64,000 nt of DNA from JBCAXA01 sp038534295. GTDB lineage: Bacteria > Pseudomonadota > Gammaproteobacteria > Steroidobacterales > Woeseiaceae. The stretch covers positions 372,001 through 436,000 of the forward strand of contig JBCAXA010000003.1 in NCBI GenBank assembly GCA_038534295.1. The letters are read 5' to 3'. Numbering within the stretch: position 1 is the stretch's first letter; every line of letters begins with the position of its first letter. Shown one piece after another: positions 42,381 through 51,399 of this stretch. Both the position numbers and the translations under genes were made by a program. The notes beneath the pieces are model-generated. The model did no database searches and was not told where the DNA came from. It worked only from the letters and a program-made list of their open reading frames with translations.

Positions 42381-44891
42381 TCAGAACCGGTACGAGACGC
42401 TGGCTTGCCAGTTTTGCGGCAGTTCGGGCAGAACGATTTGCGAACCAAAGAGGTTCGGGAAATTGGCCCGGAAGTAGCGCTCGTCGGTCAGGTTCTTGCC
42501 GACCACACCAAAGGCCCACTGCTCGCCTTCCCAGCGGATGCCAGCATTGACCAGCGTGTAGGACGGCAGGCGCACGGCCTGTGAGTAGCCTGAAAACACC
42601 GAGTCAACATCGATCACGCTGGCACTGAACGACAAACCGTTATCGAATGCGTAGGTGCCAGTGAACGAGAAGATGTCCTCTGGCACACCGGCACGGCGAG
42701 CGTCATCTTCGCTGGTTGCCGCTGGCTCGCCGATGACCAAGCCGCCATACAGCAACGTCGGATCGATCTGCGGGATGTCCTCAGCGCCATAGAAGCTGAA
42801 GTTGCCGCCGTTCTGGATGGTCGCGAGGTTGATGACCTCGATGTTCGAGTAGCCGAACGTCAGGATCAGGTTCTCGTTGACAACCCAGCGCGCCTCGAGC
42901 TCGAGGCCCTCCGTGTTGGTGGTCTGGTTGGTCACGATAGCCTGTGCGTTGAAGTCTGTCCGTTCCTGCTCGTAGTAGGCTAGAGCAAGGTACAGCGTGT
43001 CTTCGAGCAGGCTTGCCTTAACGCCGAATTCCTGCAGCTCGGAGGTATCGAACCAGTTGCCACGGAAAACGTTGCCCGAGGTGATTTCCGCGCCTTGACC
43101 CGCAATCACCGTCGACTGCTCGGCAAACGTTGCGTATGCCGTCCAGTTTTCCGCGAAGTCTTGCGAGAGGCTAATGTTCCATGAGAAACCGCCGTCCTCA
43201 TCGGAACTGTTGACCGGCGCATTGATGTCGTCTGCCGTGAAGTTGATCGGGTCGACGAAGTCGTTCAGGAAAAAGCGCCCGTCGGCCGACTGAATCACGT
43301 TGCCCGACGCAAAGCTGCCCAGCAAAATCTGGTCGGCCGGAATGCGGCTATCGACTTCGATGTGGTCATACCGCAGGCCGAGCAAGACGTTCGTGCCGCT
43401 GACAAATTCAAAGTCGGCAACCCCAGCAAGGCCATAGTTGACGTAGTTGCCGATGTAGTACTCGGAGTACTCATCGTCAATCCGGGTCGAAAGCCTTCTT
43501 GCGTCCAGCGACGTCGACGGTCCGGTCAGATCGCGTCGATCGAAGTACTCGTTCGTAAAGTCGTCGCCATGTTCGAAGTCGGTGTAGCGAATCGACGGTG
43601 AGACCTGCACGGTCGACGTGAAGTTGCTCGTCTCGAACTGCTTGGTCGCTACGAATTTGTTCTCGATCACCCATGTGTCATGGAACTGCGAAAAGCCGTA
43701 GGCGTTTTCGTTGAGATTGTCGTAGCTCTCGTAGAACAGCTGATTTTTGATCTCCCAGCCGTTGTCGGTGTCGTAGATCAAATCGAAGTACAGCGTGATG
43801 ACTTCGTTCTCGAGCGTGTCGTCAGCCGCAACGAGTACCTGGCTGCCGTCCAGTTGCGCGGTACCCGGGTTGACCAGTGCGTGCAGCGAGTCGAGGTCGT
43901 CCAGCGTCACGAACTCGGGCCGGAAAACGAATACGTTGATGCCGAATAGACCATCGCCGTCGACGTCCGGCGGCGTGAAGTCCGCCGTCGCGAAGTACTC
44001 CGCGTGCGAAATCAGGCCGTCGCCGTCGGTATCGAGCGGCTGTGCATCGCCGGTGATGTACGTGCCGTTATCAACCAGGTCCTGCGTCAGCCGATTCCAG
44101 CCAGCAATCTGATTGCCCTCGAAATCGTGATACATCCCGCCGAACTGAAAGCGCAGTTTGTCGCTGGCGTCATGATCGATGGCGATCTGGAAAATGTCCT
44201 GGTCGGTTTCCGAGTTGTTGTAGTAGCTGCCCGAGTCCTCGATTTCGGCGTAAACGTAGTAGCCGAAATCCCTGTCGGCGAGTTTGCCGGGGCCACCCAT
44301 TTCGCCGGTGATAACGTTTCTGTCCCAGCGTCCGGTCGTGTACGACACCTTGCCTTCGATCTCGTCGAGATACTGGCCGCCCGATGCACGCGCCGACTTA
44401 GGCACGAAGTTCAGGTAGCCGCCGATCTTGGACGGGCCGTAGATGACGGAAGCTGGGCCGCGGACGATGTCGACCCGGTCCGATGCGCCGATCGGCGTTG
44501 GGTAATTGCCTGGGTTGTCGAGTCGCCGAACGCCACGAAAATAGGTTTCGCCGGCGGTACCGCGAACGTCAAGCGAACCCGCGACGCCGAAGAACGATTG
44601 CGTAAACGTTCCGGGAGCGAGCGCGACGAGTTCGTCAATGTCGGTGATTTCAAAACGATCGATCAGGTCAGAGCTGATCGTCGAGGCGGAGCGCGGCGTT
44701 TCCAGCAGCGTCTTGTCGAGGCCAAATACGGATCCGACGTCTTGTGTTGGCAGGCTTCGCAGACTGCCTTCAACGACGATCTCGTCAATTTCCTCATCCT
44801 CCTGGGCGATGGCCGGCATAGCTGCCAAGCACGCGGACAACGCCGCGATCCCACCGAGCGTCCATCGGCGGGACAGGTTTCGTACTGTCAT
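42381..44891 (-). CDS. TonB-dependent outer membrane receptor
   Basis: An 836-residue receptor: signal peptide to about 29, plug domain (DEIVVEGS, TISSDLIDRFEITDIDELVALAPG, RGVRRLD, DIVRGPASVIYGPSKIGGYLNFVPK) and a C-terminal barrel ending VSYRF. Residues 287-298 (DTDGDGLISHAE) are a textbook EF-hand loop, followed by DVDGDG at 309-314, in an extracellular region, so calcium may bind there. GGAGAGGG precedes the ATG. It lies downstream of the NCS2 permease and exported adenosine deaminase genes, hence may take up purines or nucleosides, though a siderophore-type substrate cannot be excluded. Confidence 0.92.
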   Translation of the reverse strand: MTVRNLSRRWTLGGIAALSACLAAMPAIAQEDEEIDEIVVEGSLRSLPTQDVGSVFGLDKTLLETPRSASTISSDLIDRFEITDIDELVALAPGTFTQSFFGVAGSLDVRGTAGETYFRGVRRLDNPGNYPTPIGASDRVDIVRGPASVIYGPSKIGGYLNFVPKSARASGGQYLDEIEGKVSYTTGRWDRNVITGEMGGPGKLADRDFGYYVYAEIEDSGSYYNNSETDQDIFQIAIDHDASDKLRFQFGGMYHDFEGNQIAGWNRLTQDLVDNGTYITGDAQPLDTDGDGLISHAEYFATADFTPPDVDGDGLFGINVFVFRPEFVTLDDLDSLHALVNPGTAQLDGSQVLVAADDTLENEVITLYFDLIYDTDNGWEIKNQLFYESYDNLNENAYGFSQFHDTWVIENKFVATKQFETSNFTSTVQVSPSIRYTDFEHGDDFTNEYFDRRDLTGPSTSLDARRLSTRIDDEYSEYYIGNYVNYGLAGVADFEFVSGTNVLLGLRYDHIEVDSRIPADQILLGSFASGNVIQSADGRFFLNDFVDPINFTADDINAPVNSSDEDGGFSWNISLSQDFAENWTAYATFAEQSTVIAGQGAEITSGNVFRGNWFDTSELQEFGVKASLLEDTLYLALAYYEQERTDFNAQAIVTNQTTNTEGLELEARWVVNENLILTFGYSNIEVINLATIQNGGNFSFYGAEDIPQIDPTLLYGGLVIGEPAATSEDDARRAGVPEDIFSFTGTYAFDNGLSFSASVIDVDSVFSGYSQAVRLPSYTLVNAGIRWEGEQWAFGVVGKNLTDERYFRANFPNLFGSQIVLPELPQNWQASVSYRF

Positions 44892-44943
44892 TGGGTACCC
44901 TCTCCTAAATCAGCCCGTTGTTGCGCGGGCGGTTCTTCTCAAT

Positions 44944-44965
44944 CGTCACTTAACGTCACTTAAGT
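44944..44965. promoter_or_regulatory. CGTCACTTAA direct repeat / palindrome
   Basis: CGTCACTTAA occurs twice in tandem (44944-44953 and 44954-44963), and the second copy completes ACTTAAGT, a perfect 8-bp palindrome. It lies about 55-75 bp upstream of the receptor's start, so it is a good candidate regulator site. The regulator is unknown. Confidence 0.4.
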
Positions 44966-45112
44966 TTGGGGAAATCGCTGTGTCGTTTTTCCCCAACATC
45001 GGCCGTTCCTCAATCCGGCCGAATGTTTTTTAGAGCAGTGCCAGCGTCGCCTAGCGGCGCTGATCACTGCCCCTGCAAACCCGTATTCCCCCCCACAGGT
45101 TTGCGCCGACGC

Positions 45113-46564
45113 TCAGTTGCAGAGCTGATAGCGGGCACAAATGAAGCCACGAGTCTCCGGCATCTCGCCGAGCTTTGCAAGATTGCCCGATTGCATTTGC
45201 CGCTCAAATTTCCCGATATTTCGCTCATATTCGGCGATCAATTTCTGTTTAACTGCGGGTTCTACAAACGCGTACTCGAGCGAGTTACGACCGAGCAATT
45301 TGATTTCGTCCCACGTCAGATCGAACTCTCTGACCGCTACGTAGAACTCGTCGCTCAACGTCGAATCCCACATGCCGCGGTCGTCGGTCGATAAGGCAAC
45401 TGGGATATCGGTACGTAAATACTCCGGAAACGGGTGTTGTGAATAGTCCACAACGTAGCCCAGCAGCAGATTGCTGATCAGGTTTATTTCAACGAGATAC
45501 GGGCCATTCCTCATATCGAGCATGGTTTCGTCATCGGTGATCAAGTTGATCCCGTGACCGATGCGATCAGCGCCGAGCAACAGCGTGTCGCGAACGTGAG
45601 CATTCGGTTCGTCTACTTCGCCGGCGTGGATCGACAAGCGCAGGTCGTATTTCTGCCGCATCTCGCGCAGCACCGGCAGAAAACGCCGCGGGTAGCCGAA
45701 GTCGTTGTCTTCACGACCGACCATGTTCATCGCGACGATCAGATCCGAATGCCGCGCGCCGGCCGCGTAAAGCTCGCGAAGATCGTCCTCGGCGCTAGGC
45801 ACAAAACGCAGCAGCGCCAGTTGAACCCGAACAGTAATCCCCGTTGCTAGCGCGTCCGGTTGCGCGAGACGCGCGCGGAATATATCCATGACCTCGTCGT
45901 TCGAGATCGGCTGTCCGTCGGGGCGGCGCGCGCCGCGCAGACCAATCTGCGTTTCCAGATAAAGCCCGTTGTCGGCCTTCAGCAGCTCCATGTTGTTGAC
46001 GAGCAGATCCGCGCGAATGTGCGGGTTTTCCCACAGCGCGTTGAGTCGCTGCCAGTGTGTGCCAAAAAATTCCTCGCGACCTTCGCTCGGTTTGTCGAGC
46101 ATGATGGAATTCAACCAGCCTTCTTTTTGCTCATCGTCGAGCTGATCGAGCCGCGTGTATTCGCTTTTTTCGCAGTCGCTGAGCGTCTCGTACTCAGCGG
46201 CGACAATGTTGCGAAACAACAGCAGGTACGGGAATCCGGCTTTGTCGTAGTCGCGACAGTTTTCGATGCGCGTTTTGGTGTAGTACACGTAGCCGCGATC
46301 TTCTTGCGCAAGGGCAACCCGCAACCAGTCCTCTGGATACGACGACCCGGAATTGTGGTTATGTAAATCACCGCCTTTCGGCATGTAGTGCAGCGCGCGG
46401 TACAGCAACTCGTCGTCGCCGGCGTCTTTGAGTGCCTCAAACCATGCGCCATCGTCGGCGCCGCCGGGACGGGCCATCGCCAGCAGGTTGTCGAACCAAT
46501 GCTCGTCGGAAATTGCAGTGGCGGGCAGCGCGAGCGCCAAACCAACAAGGGCGAGCCGTTTCAT
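45113..46564 (-). CDS. Exported adenosine deaminase-like protein
   Basis: A 483-residue secreted deaminase of the ADGF/CECR1-like type: signal peptide (MKRLALVGLALALPATAIS), then metal and catalytic motifs GGDLHNHNSGS (His68, His70), SIHAGEVDEPN, RIGHGINL and STDDRGMWDS. It should deaminate adenosine to inosine in the periplasm or outside. GAAGGAGACG precedes the ATG. Its start overlaps the end of the NCS2 permease gene (ATGA), which couples nucleoside processing with base import. Confidence 0.9.
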   Translation of the reverse strand: MKRLALVGLALALPATAISDEHWFDNLLAMARPGGADDGAWFEALKDAGDDELLYRALHYMPKGGDLHNHNSGSSYPEDWLRVALAQEDRGYVYYTKTRIENCRDYDKAGFPYLLLFRNIVAAEYETLSDCEKSEYTRLDQLDDEQKEGWLNSIMLDKPSEGREEFFGTHWQRLNALWENPHIRADLLVNNMELLKADNGLYLETQIGLRGARRPDGQPISNDEVMDIFRARLAQPDALATGITVRVQLALLRFVPSAEDDLRELYAAGARHSDLIVAMNMVGREDNDFGYPRRFLPVLREMRQKYDLRLSIHAGEVDEPNAHVRDTLLLGADRIGHGINLITDDETMLDMRNGPYLVEINLISNLLLGYVVDYSQHPFPEYLRTDIPVALSTDDRGMWDSTLSDEFYVAVREFDLTWDEIKLLGRNSLEYAFVEPAVKQKLIAEYERNIGKFERQMQSGNLAKLGEMPETRGFICARYQLCN

Positions 46565-47904
46565 TGTGTCGTCTCCTTCGAACCGGGCAGGGCAATCTCC
46601 AGCAGCATGGCGATAAACGCGCCGCTGGAAACCGGAAAACTGATCACATTAATCACGCTTTGCGGCAGTACGTCCATAGATGGCCCAATCTCACCGAGCG
46701 TGAGACCGCCGATGACGGCGATTGCGGCGATGATCCAATCACGCCGGCCGGCGCCGGCTTCGACGATCAGCCGATAGCCGGCGTAACCGACCATCAGAAA
46801 CATCAGTAGCGTTGCCCCGTAAAGGACCGCGCCAGGCATGATTTGAAACAGTCCGGCAGTCGCTGGCGAGAACCCGAGCAGCAGCAGGATGGCGGCGACG
46901 TAATACCCGACATAGCGGCTGGCGACACCGGTAAGGCGAATGACGCCGTTGTTTTGACTAAACGTGGTATTCGGGAACGTCGCAACGAGCGCGGCCAACA
47001 AGGAATTGACCGAATCAGCCGTCACGCCACCGCGCAGGCGGCTCCAGAAATCGGCGCTGCCGGTGCGCACGCCGGACAGGCGAGCAGTCGCACTGAGATC
47101 ACCAATCGACTCGGTGGCGGAAACGAGAAAAATTGGCGCGAGGATCAACAAAACGTCGGTGTCGACGCTGAGCGGATAGCGTCCGAACTCCGGCAAAAAG
47201 AACCGCGGTAAGGTCGCGAGGCTGCTGGTATCGATGAGGCCGAGCAGCGCCGCCGCCAGCATGCCGAGTGCTAGCCCTGACACTACCGAGCACAGGCGCG
47301 CCATTGGAATCGGCAACCGCGATAGCGCGGCAATGGTCACGAACACGGCGCTGGCCAGCCCGTAGACCAGCCAGCGATCGCCGCCGGACGCTTCGCGCTC
47401 GAGATTGCCGAGTGTCGTCCAGACCAGCGTAATGCCGAGCAACAATACCGTTACGCCAGCAACATTGGCGGTGACGATACGCCGCAGTCGATCGACGAAC
47501 TGACTCACGACAATCATGGCGGCCGCGAGCACCGCGCAGGCGCCAAAAATGCTGCCCAGGGCTTCAGCCGGACTCAGCGATTCGCTGCTGACCTGGTACG
47601 CATAGATGATGGGGCCAATGAACGTGAAGCTCGTGCCCTGGACGCTCAGCAGGCCAGAGCCAACCCTGCCGATACGGCCGACTTGGATCAGCGTCGCGGC
47701 GCCCGATACGAACAGCGCCGAGGCGATCAGATAAGCAGTGTCGGCGGGGCCGAGTCCCAGCCCCAGGGCGATCAGCAGCGGTGCGGTCGCGATGCCACCA
47801 ATCATCGCAAGCACGTGCTGCAGGGCAATGAAGGCCGCCAGCGGCGGCGCGGGCCGGTCATGCAGGCCTGGCGCCAGCATCGTTTGTTGTTGTGGTACTG
47901 ACAT
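46561..47904 (-). CDS. NCS2 uracil/xanthine-type permease
   Basis: A 447-residue membrane transporter with about 12-14 helices. LAAFIALQHVLAMIGGIATAPLLIALGL, GSGLLSVQGTSFTFIGP, VSATESIGDLSATARLSGVRTG and NTTFSQNNGVIRLTGVASRYVG place it in the xanthine/urate branch of the nucleobase-ascorbate (NCS2) family. It is the first gene of an operon with the exported adenosine deaminase and probably the TonB receptor downstream. Confidence 0.92.
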   Translation of the reverse strand: MSVPQQQTMLAPGLHDRPAPPLAAFIALQHVLAMIGGIATAPLLIALGLGLGPADTAYLIASALFVSGAATLIQVGRIGRVGSGLLSVQGTSFTFIGPIIYAYQVSSESLSPAEALGSIFGACAVLAAAMIVVSQFVDRLRRIVTANVAGVTVLLLGITLVWTTLGNLEREASGGDRWLVYGLASAVFVTIAALSRLPIPMARLCSVVSGLALGMLAAALLGLIDTSSLATLPRFFLPEFGRYPLSVDTDVLLILAPIFLVSATESIGDLSATARLSGVRTGSADFWSRLRGGVTADSVNSLLAALVATFPNTTFSQNNGVIRLTGVASRYVGYYVAAILLLLGFSPATAGLFQIMPGAVLYGATLLMFLMVGYAGYRLIVEAGAGRRDWIIAAIAVIGGLTLGEIGPSMDVLPQSVINVISFPVSSGAFIAMLLEIALPGSKETTQ

Positions 47905-48096
47905 GCAGTCGCCGTCGCGATGTCTTCGAGCGTCAAACCGTCGCGCCGGCGTGAAGACTCGTGCTGTGGCCCCCTAAGAAGACACGCAAGCGCCGTCTTC
48001 CTGGCGGCAATATACCGTCATTGCAAGCACCTTGCGACGGCGCTTCGGCCGGGCGTAGCATGCAAGCAGCATCGGGGTTAGGGGGCGAGGTCCGAC

Positions 48097-49101
48097 ATGC
48101 AAGCATTTATCGAAGCGATGCCGAAGGCCGAGCTGCACGTGCATCTTGAGGGCACGCTCGAGCCGGAGCACATCTTCGCGTTGGCGCAGCGTAACGGCAT
48201 CGCGCTCAAGTACAAGACGCCGCAAGAGGTCGTCGCGGCGTACGATTTTCACGATTTGCCGTCGTTTTTAGCGATCTATTATCCGGCCATGGACGTGCTG
48301 CGCACCGAGCAGGATTTCTACGAACTCGCGTATCGCTATTTCGAACGCGCCAAAGCCGACAACGTGCGCTACGTTGAGCCGTTTTTCGATCCACAGGCGC
48401 ACACCGGTCGCGGCGTTGCGTTTGAGACTGTCATCAACGGCATCCGCCGTGCGCAGGTCGATGCCGAACGCGAGCTCGGCGTGAAATCGCAGCTCATTAT
48501 GTGTTTTCTGCGCGATATGTCGGCCGAATCGGCGATGGAACACCTCGACATGGCGTTGCCGTTCAAAGATTGGCTGGTGGGTGTCGGTCTCGATTCGGAC
48601 GAGAAAGACAATCCGCCGCTCAAGTTCGCCGCCGTTTTCGAAAAAGCGCGCGCGAACGGTCTCAAGCTGACGATGCATTGTGACGTCAATCAAAAAGACA
48701 TCGTCCCGCATATCCGCGAGTGCCTCTACGACATCGACGTCGACCGTATTGATCACGGCGTCAACGCGCTGGAGGACGACACGGTTTGCGCTGAGATCGT
48801 CAAGCGCGGCCTCGGTCTCACGGTGTGCCCTGTTTCGAATCGATTTGTCGTCCAGTCGCTAACGTCGGGCGAGATCCGCGAGATGCTGCGCCGTGGCATT
48901 AAAGCGACCATCAATTCCGACGACCCGGCGTATTTTCGCGCGTACATGAACGAGAACTTTCTCGAACTGCAGCGCGAAGGCGACTTTTCCAAAGACGAGC
49001 TCGTGCAACTGTCTCGTAATGCGTTTGAGGTGGCGTGGCTGTCGGAGATTGAGCGCGATGCCTACCTGACTGAGCTTGACGAGTTTGCCGCAAGGCATTA
49101 G
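48097..49101 (+). CDS. Adenine deaminase (adenosine deaminase superfamily)
   Basis: A 334-residue cytoplasmic deaminase. H14-V-H16 in AELHVHLEGTLEPEHIF, DHGVNALEDD and NSDDPAYF are the catalytic and metal residues. The HCDVNQ motif replaces the HAGE of adenosine deaminase, which marks the adenine deaminase subgroup, converting adenine to hypoxanthine. GAGG precedes the ATG. Divergent from the NCS2 permease; adenine would come from mtnP or from uptake. Confidence 0.88.
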   Translation: MQAFIEAMPKAELHVHLEGTLEPEHIFALAQRNGIALKYKTPQEVVAAYDFHDLPSFLAIYYPAMDVLRTEQDFYELAYRYFERAKADNVRYVEPFFDPQAHTGRGVAFETVINGIRRAQVDAERELGVKSQLIMCFLRDMSAESAMEHLDMALPFKDWLVGVGLDSDEKDNPPLKFAAVFEKARANGLKLTMHCDVNQKDIVPHIRECLYDIDVDRIDHGVNALEDDTVCAEIVKRGLGLTVCPVSNRFVVQSLTSGEIREMLRRGIKATINSDDPAYFRAYMNENFLELQREGDFSKDELVQLSRNAFEVAWLSEIERDAYLTELDEFAARH

Positions 49102-49122
49102 TCGGCTAAGGCATGGATCGCC

Positions 49123-49488
49123 GTGGACTTTTCCCTGGGCACGCTATTACTGATTCTGCTGGTCGTCCTTGTTGTCGACTTGATGTACTACGGCTTTCTA
49201 ACCGGTTTGCTGCTGGAGCCGTTCGAACCGCTGATCAAGCGCTTGCAGGAAAAATTGCTCGGCATCGATAAACCAATCGTCGGCAGCGAGCGGATAGAAG
49301 GTGGCAGCGCAATTGTTGTTGACGCTATCGACAAACCGACGCCATACGGTCACCAAGGCACCGTGCGGTTCGAAAGCGAAATCTGGGCGGCGCAATCGCG
49401 ACGGGAGATCGAATCCGGGGCTTACGTCGAGGTCACGGCGCGCAACGGTCTTTTACTGACGGTGCGTCCTACTCACCACCGGCAGTAA
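49123..49488 (+). CDS. Small membrane protein with NfeD-like OB domain
   Basis: A 121-residue protein with one N-terminal membrane helix (LLLILLVVLVVDLMYYGFL) and a C-terminal OB-like domain (GGSAIVVDAIDKPTPYGHQGTVRFESEIWAA, GAYVEVTARNGLLLTVRP) typical of NfeD-type proteins, which associate with membrane proteases or stomatins. The GTG start follows a 21-bp gap after the adenine deaminase gene. No stomatin gene is adjacent. Confidence 0.72.
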   Translation: MDFSLGTLLLILLVVLVVDLMYYGFLTGLLLEPFEPLIKRLQEKLLGIDKPIVGSERIEGGSAIVVDAIDKPTPYGHQGTVRFESEIWAAQSRREIESGAYVEVTARNGLLLTVRPTHHRQ

Positions 49489-49534
49489 CGGATCAAACCC
49501 AACGTCGCCGTCGCACTCAGCAAGGAGGATTGAG

Positions 49535-50227
49535 ATGACACGCGATAAACCGCAGTTGGCCGGCATTGTTGTGATTGCCTTTGTCGTTTCGCCGGTCGCT
49601 GCGCAAACACTTGGAGTTGATCGGCCCGTCATGCGTATTCCTGAGGTCCGGCCGGAACTCGTTTTTGACGAGGGCGAATTTGATGATGTCTCGGTCGACG
49701 AAATTACCGTGGAGCAGATGGCGCGTTGTGTCGGCTCAGACTACGACATTCAGGGTCGCTACCTCGAACTCGAGCGCGCAAAGCAGCAGCTCCAGGATTT
49801 GCAAACGACGCTTGATGCGGCGGTAGAGCGCTTCGATACCGACGCGCTTGCGATGCAAAACCGTCGGACAGAATTGTCCGCCGATCAGGCCAGCGTCAAC
49901 GCTGAGTATGACGCCTTAGAACGCCGACGCGAAGCAATATCAAACTTGTCGGCCGGCTCCTCGAGTACGGACGAGCAAGCACTAATCGACGAGTTCAATG
50001 CCGATACGCGAACGTACAACGCTCGAGTCGATGCGGTTCGAGCGCAAATCGTCCAGTTCAATCTCGATGTCGACAAATACAATCGGGCGGGCGATCGATT
50101 TGACGCAGCAGTCGATGAGTACCGCTACCGGCAAACGAAATACAACGAGCGTGTAGAGGCCTTCAATACCAAGGTTGGTCGCTACGAGCGTAAGTGTGGT
50201 GGCACCAGACGTATCGTTGACGACTAG
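49535..50227 (+). CDS. Periplasmic coiled-coil protein
   Basis: A 230-residue exported protein: signal peptide (to SPVAAQ), a short linker, then long heptad-rich helices (about 75-130 and 150-215, DLQTTLDAAVERFDTDAL, YNARVDAVRAQIVQFNLDV). Single Cys residues near both ends (ARCVGSDYD, RKCGGT) might form a disulfide. AAGGAGGATTGAG gives a strong ribosome site. Function not recognised. Confidence 0.65.
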   Translation: MTRDKPQLAGIVVIAFVVSPVAAQTLGVDRPVMRIPEVRPELVFDEGEFDDVSVDEITVEQMARCVGSDYDIQGRYLELERAKQQLQDLQTTLDAAVERFDTDALAMQNRRTELSADQASVNAEYDALERRREAISNLSAGSSSTDEQALIDEFNADTRTYNARVDAVRAQIVQFNLDVDKYNRAGDRFDAAVDEYRYRQTKYNERVEAFNTKVGRYERKCGGTRRIVDD

Positions 50228-50229
50228 TT

Positions 50230-51396
50230 CTACGTAGCGCTCTCCGGCAGCGGAGCAACCGCCTTGTATCGGCTCGCCGGAATCAGTAACAGCAAACAAA
50301 TCGCCATCCCGATCCCGGTGGCGATCGCCAGCGCATCGATGCCGAAGTTGCCGGCAATCAGCCCGGCCGCGATCGCTGCCCACGCGAAGCCGCTGGTTTG
50401 CAGCGGCGCCGCGATCGCGCCCCAGCGACCTTCGTCGTCGAGCGAGCCGGAGAGGTCCAGCAAGATCGGGAAATTGAACTGCAGCGCGAACACCGCCGGG
50501 ACAAGAGCTATGTAAAAGACCGTTGGCGACGGCGCATGTACCACCCAATACCAGCCAACGGCGCACGCAACGTACGCAATAGCTAAGGGCACATATGGGC
50601 CAAACCGTGCGCTTGCCCAGCCGCCAGCCAGGCACGCGAATGCGGACAGAAACAGCAACAGTCCAATGCCGCGGCCGGCCTCCGCGTAGCTGATGCCAAG
50701 CTCTTGCGCGATCGTGAACATGTACGTGAAACCGAGGCCGGAGCATGTCACGAACAACAGGGCCATAAATACGACGGCAACGGCGCGCACGCTGATGTTG
50801 AGTCGGTTGTCGCCAGTCCCGGCGGCGATCTCGTGCGTGCGATCGCGATAGGGAAGCATGCAAACGGTAAACACGGCGGCAATTCCGGCGGCAACAACAT
50901 AGCCTCCGACCAGTCCGCCACGTTCGACCGCGGTACCCACTAGGGCCACCATGACGGACATCAGCAACACAGCGGTCATATCGGCAAAGCCGAACAGCGG
51001 TCCGGGCTTGTCGCGCGTCGCAATGACGCGCGAGCTCGCGCCCATCAGGATGCCGACCGCGAGGCCACCGCAAAGCTGCAAGGCCAAGACCAGCAATGGC
51101 GACTCGTGCACGACAGCTGTCAGCGCCTCACACGCCATCAAAACGCCGCCCAAACAAAGCGCTAGCGGTCTTAACGCAAAACGGGTTGCGAATGCGGACG
51201 CAACCAAGGCCGACAGAGCGATGCCAACGAACGGCATGGCGACCGCGAGGCCGGAAAGCTCGTTCGACCAACCGTTCTGCTCGACAAAGCGCGTCAACAG
51301 CACCGGTTTCATCGCGCTGAACAGCGTCGACATGCTGTACGACGCGGCGGCGGCCAGCAGCAGTCGCGCGTGACGCGCGTAAAGCGGCGCACTCAT
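50230..51396 (-). CDS. MFS transporter
   Basis: A 388-residue 12-helix major facilitator protein (LLLAAAASYSMSTLFSAMKPVLLT, GWASARFGPYVPLAIAYV, GFAWAAIAAGLIAGNFGIDAL). The usual loop 2-3 arginine motif is weak. It starts 3 bp after the stop of the 2-oxoglutarate oxygenase gene, so the two form an operon. Its substrate may be the oxygenase substrate or product. Confidence 0.83.
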   Translation of the reverse strand: MSAPLYARHARLLLAAAASYSMSTLFSAMKPVLLTRFVEQNGWSNELSGLAVAMPFVGIALSALVASAFATRFALRPLALCLGGVLMACEALTAVVHESPLLVLALQLCGGLAVGILMGASSRVIATRDKPGPLFGFADMTAVLLMSVMVALVGTAVERGGLVGGYVVAAGIAAVFTVCMLPYRDRTHEIAAGTGDNRLNISVRAVAVVFMALLFVTCSGLGFTYMFTIAQELGISYAEAGRGIGLLLFLSAFACLAGGWASARFGPYVPLAIAYVACAVGWYWVVHAPSPTVFYIALVPAVFALQFNFPILLDLSGSLDDEGRWGAIAAPLQTSGFAWAAIAAGLIAGNFGIDALAIATGIGMAICLLLLIPASRYKAVAPLPESAT

Positions 51397-51399
51397 CGG

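Noticed and set aside
44004..44963. A 319-codon plus-strand frame
   Set aside because: Antisense to the TonB-dependent receptor and its promoter region, with no domain.
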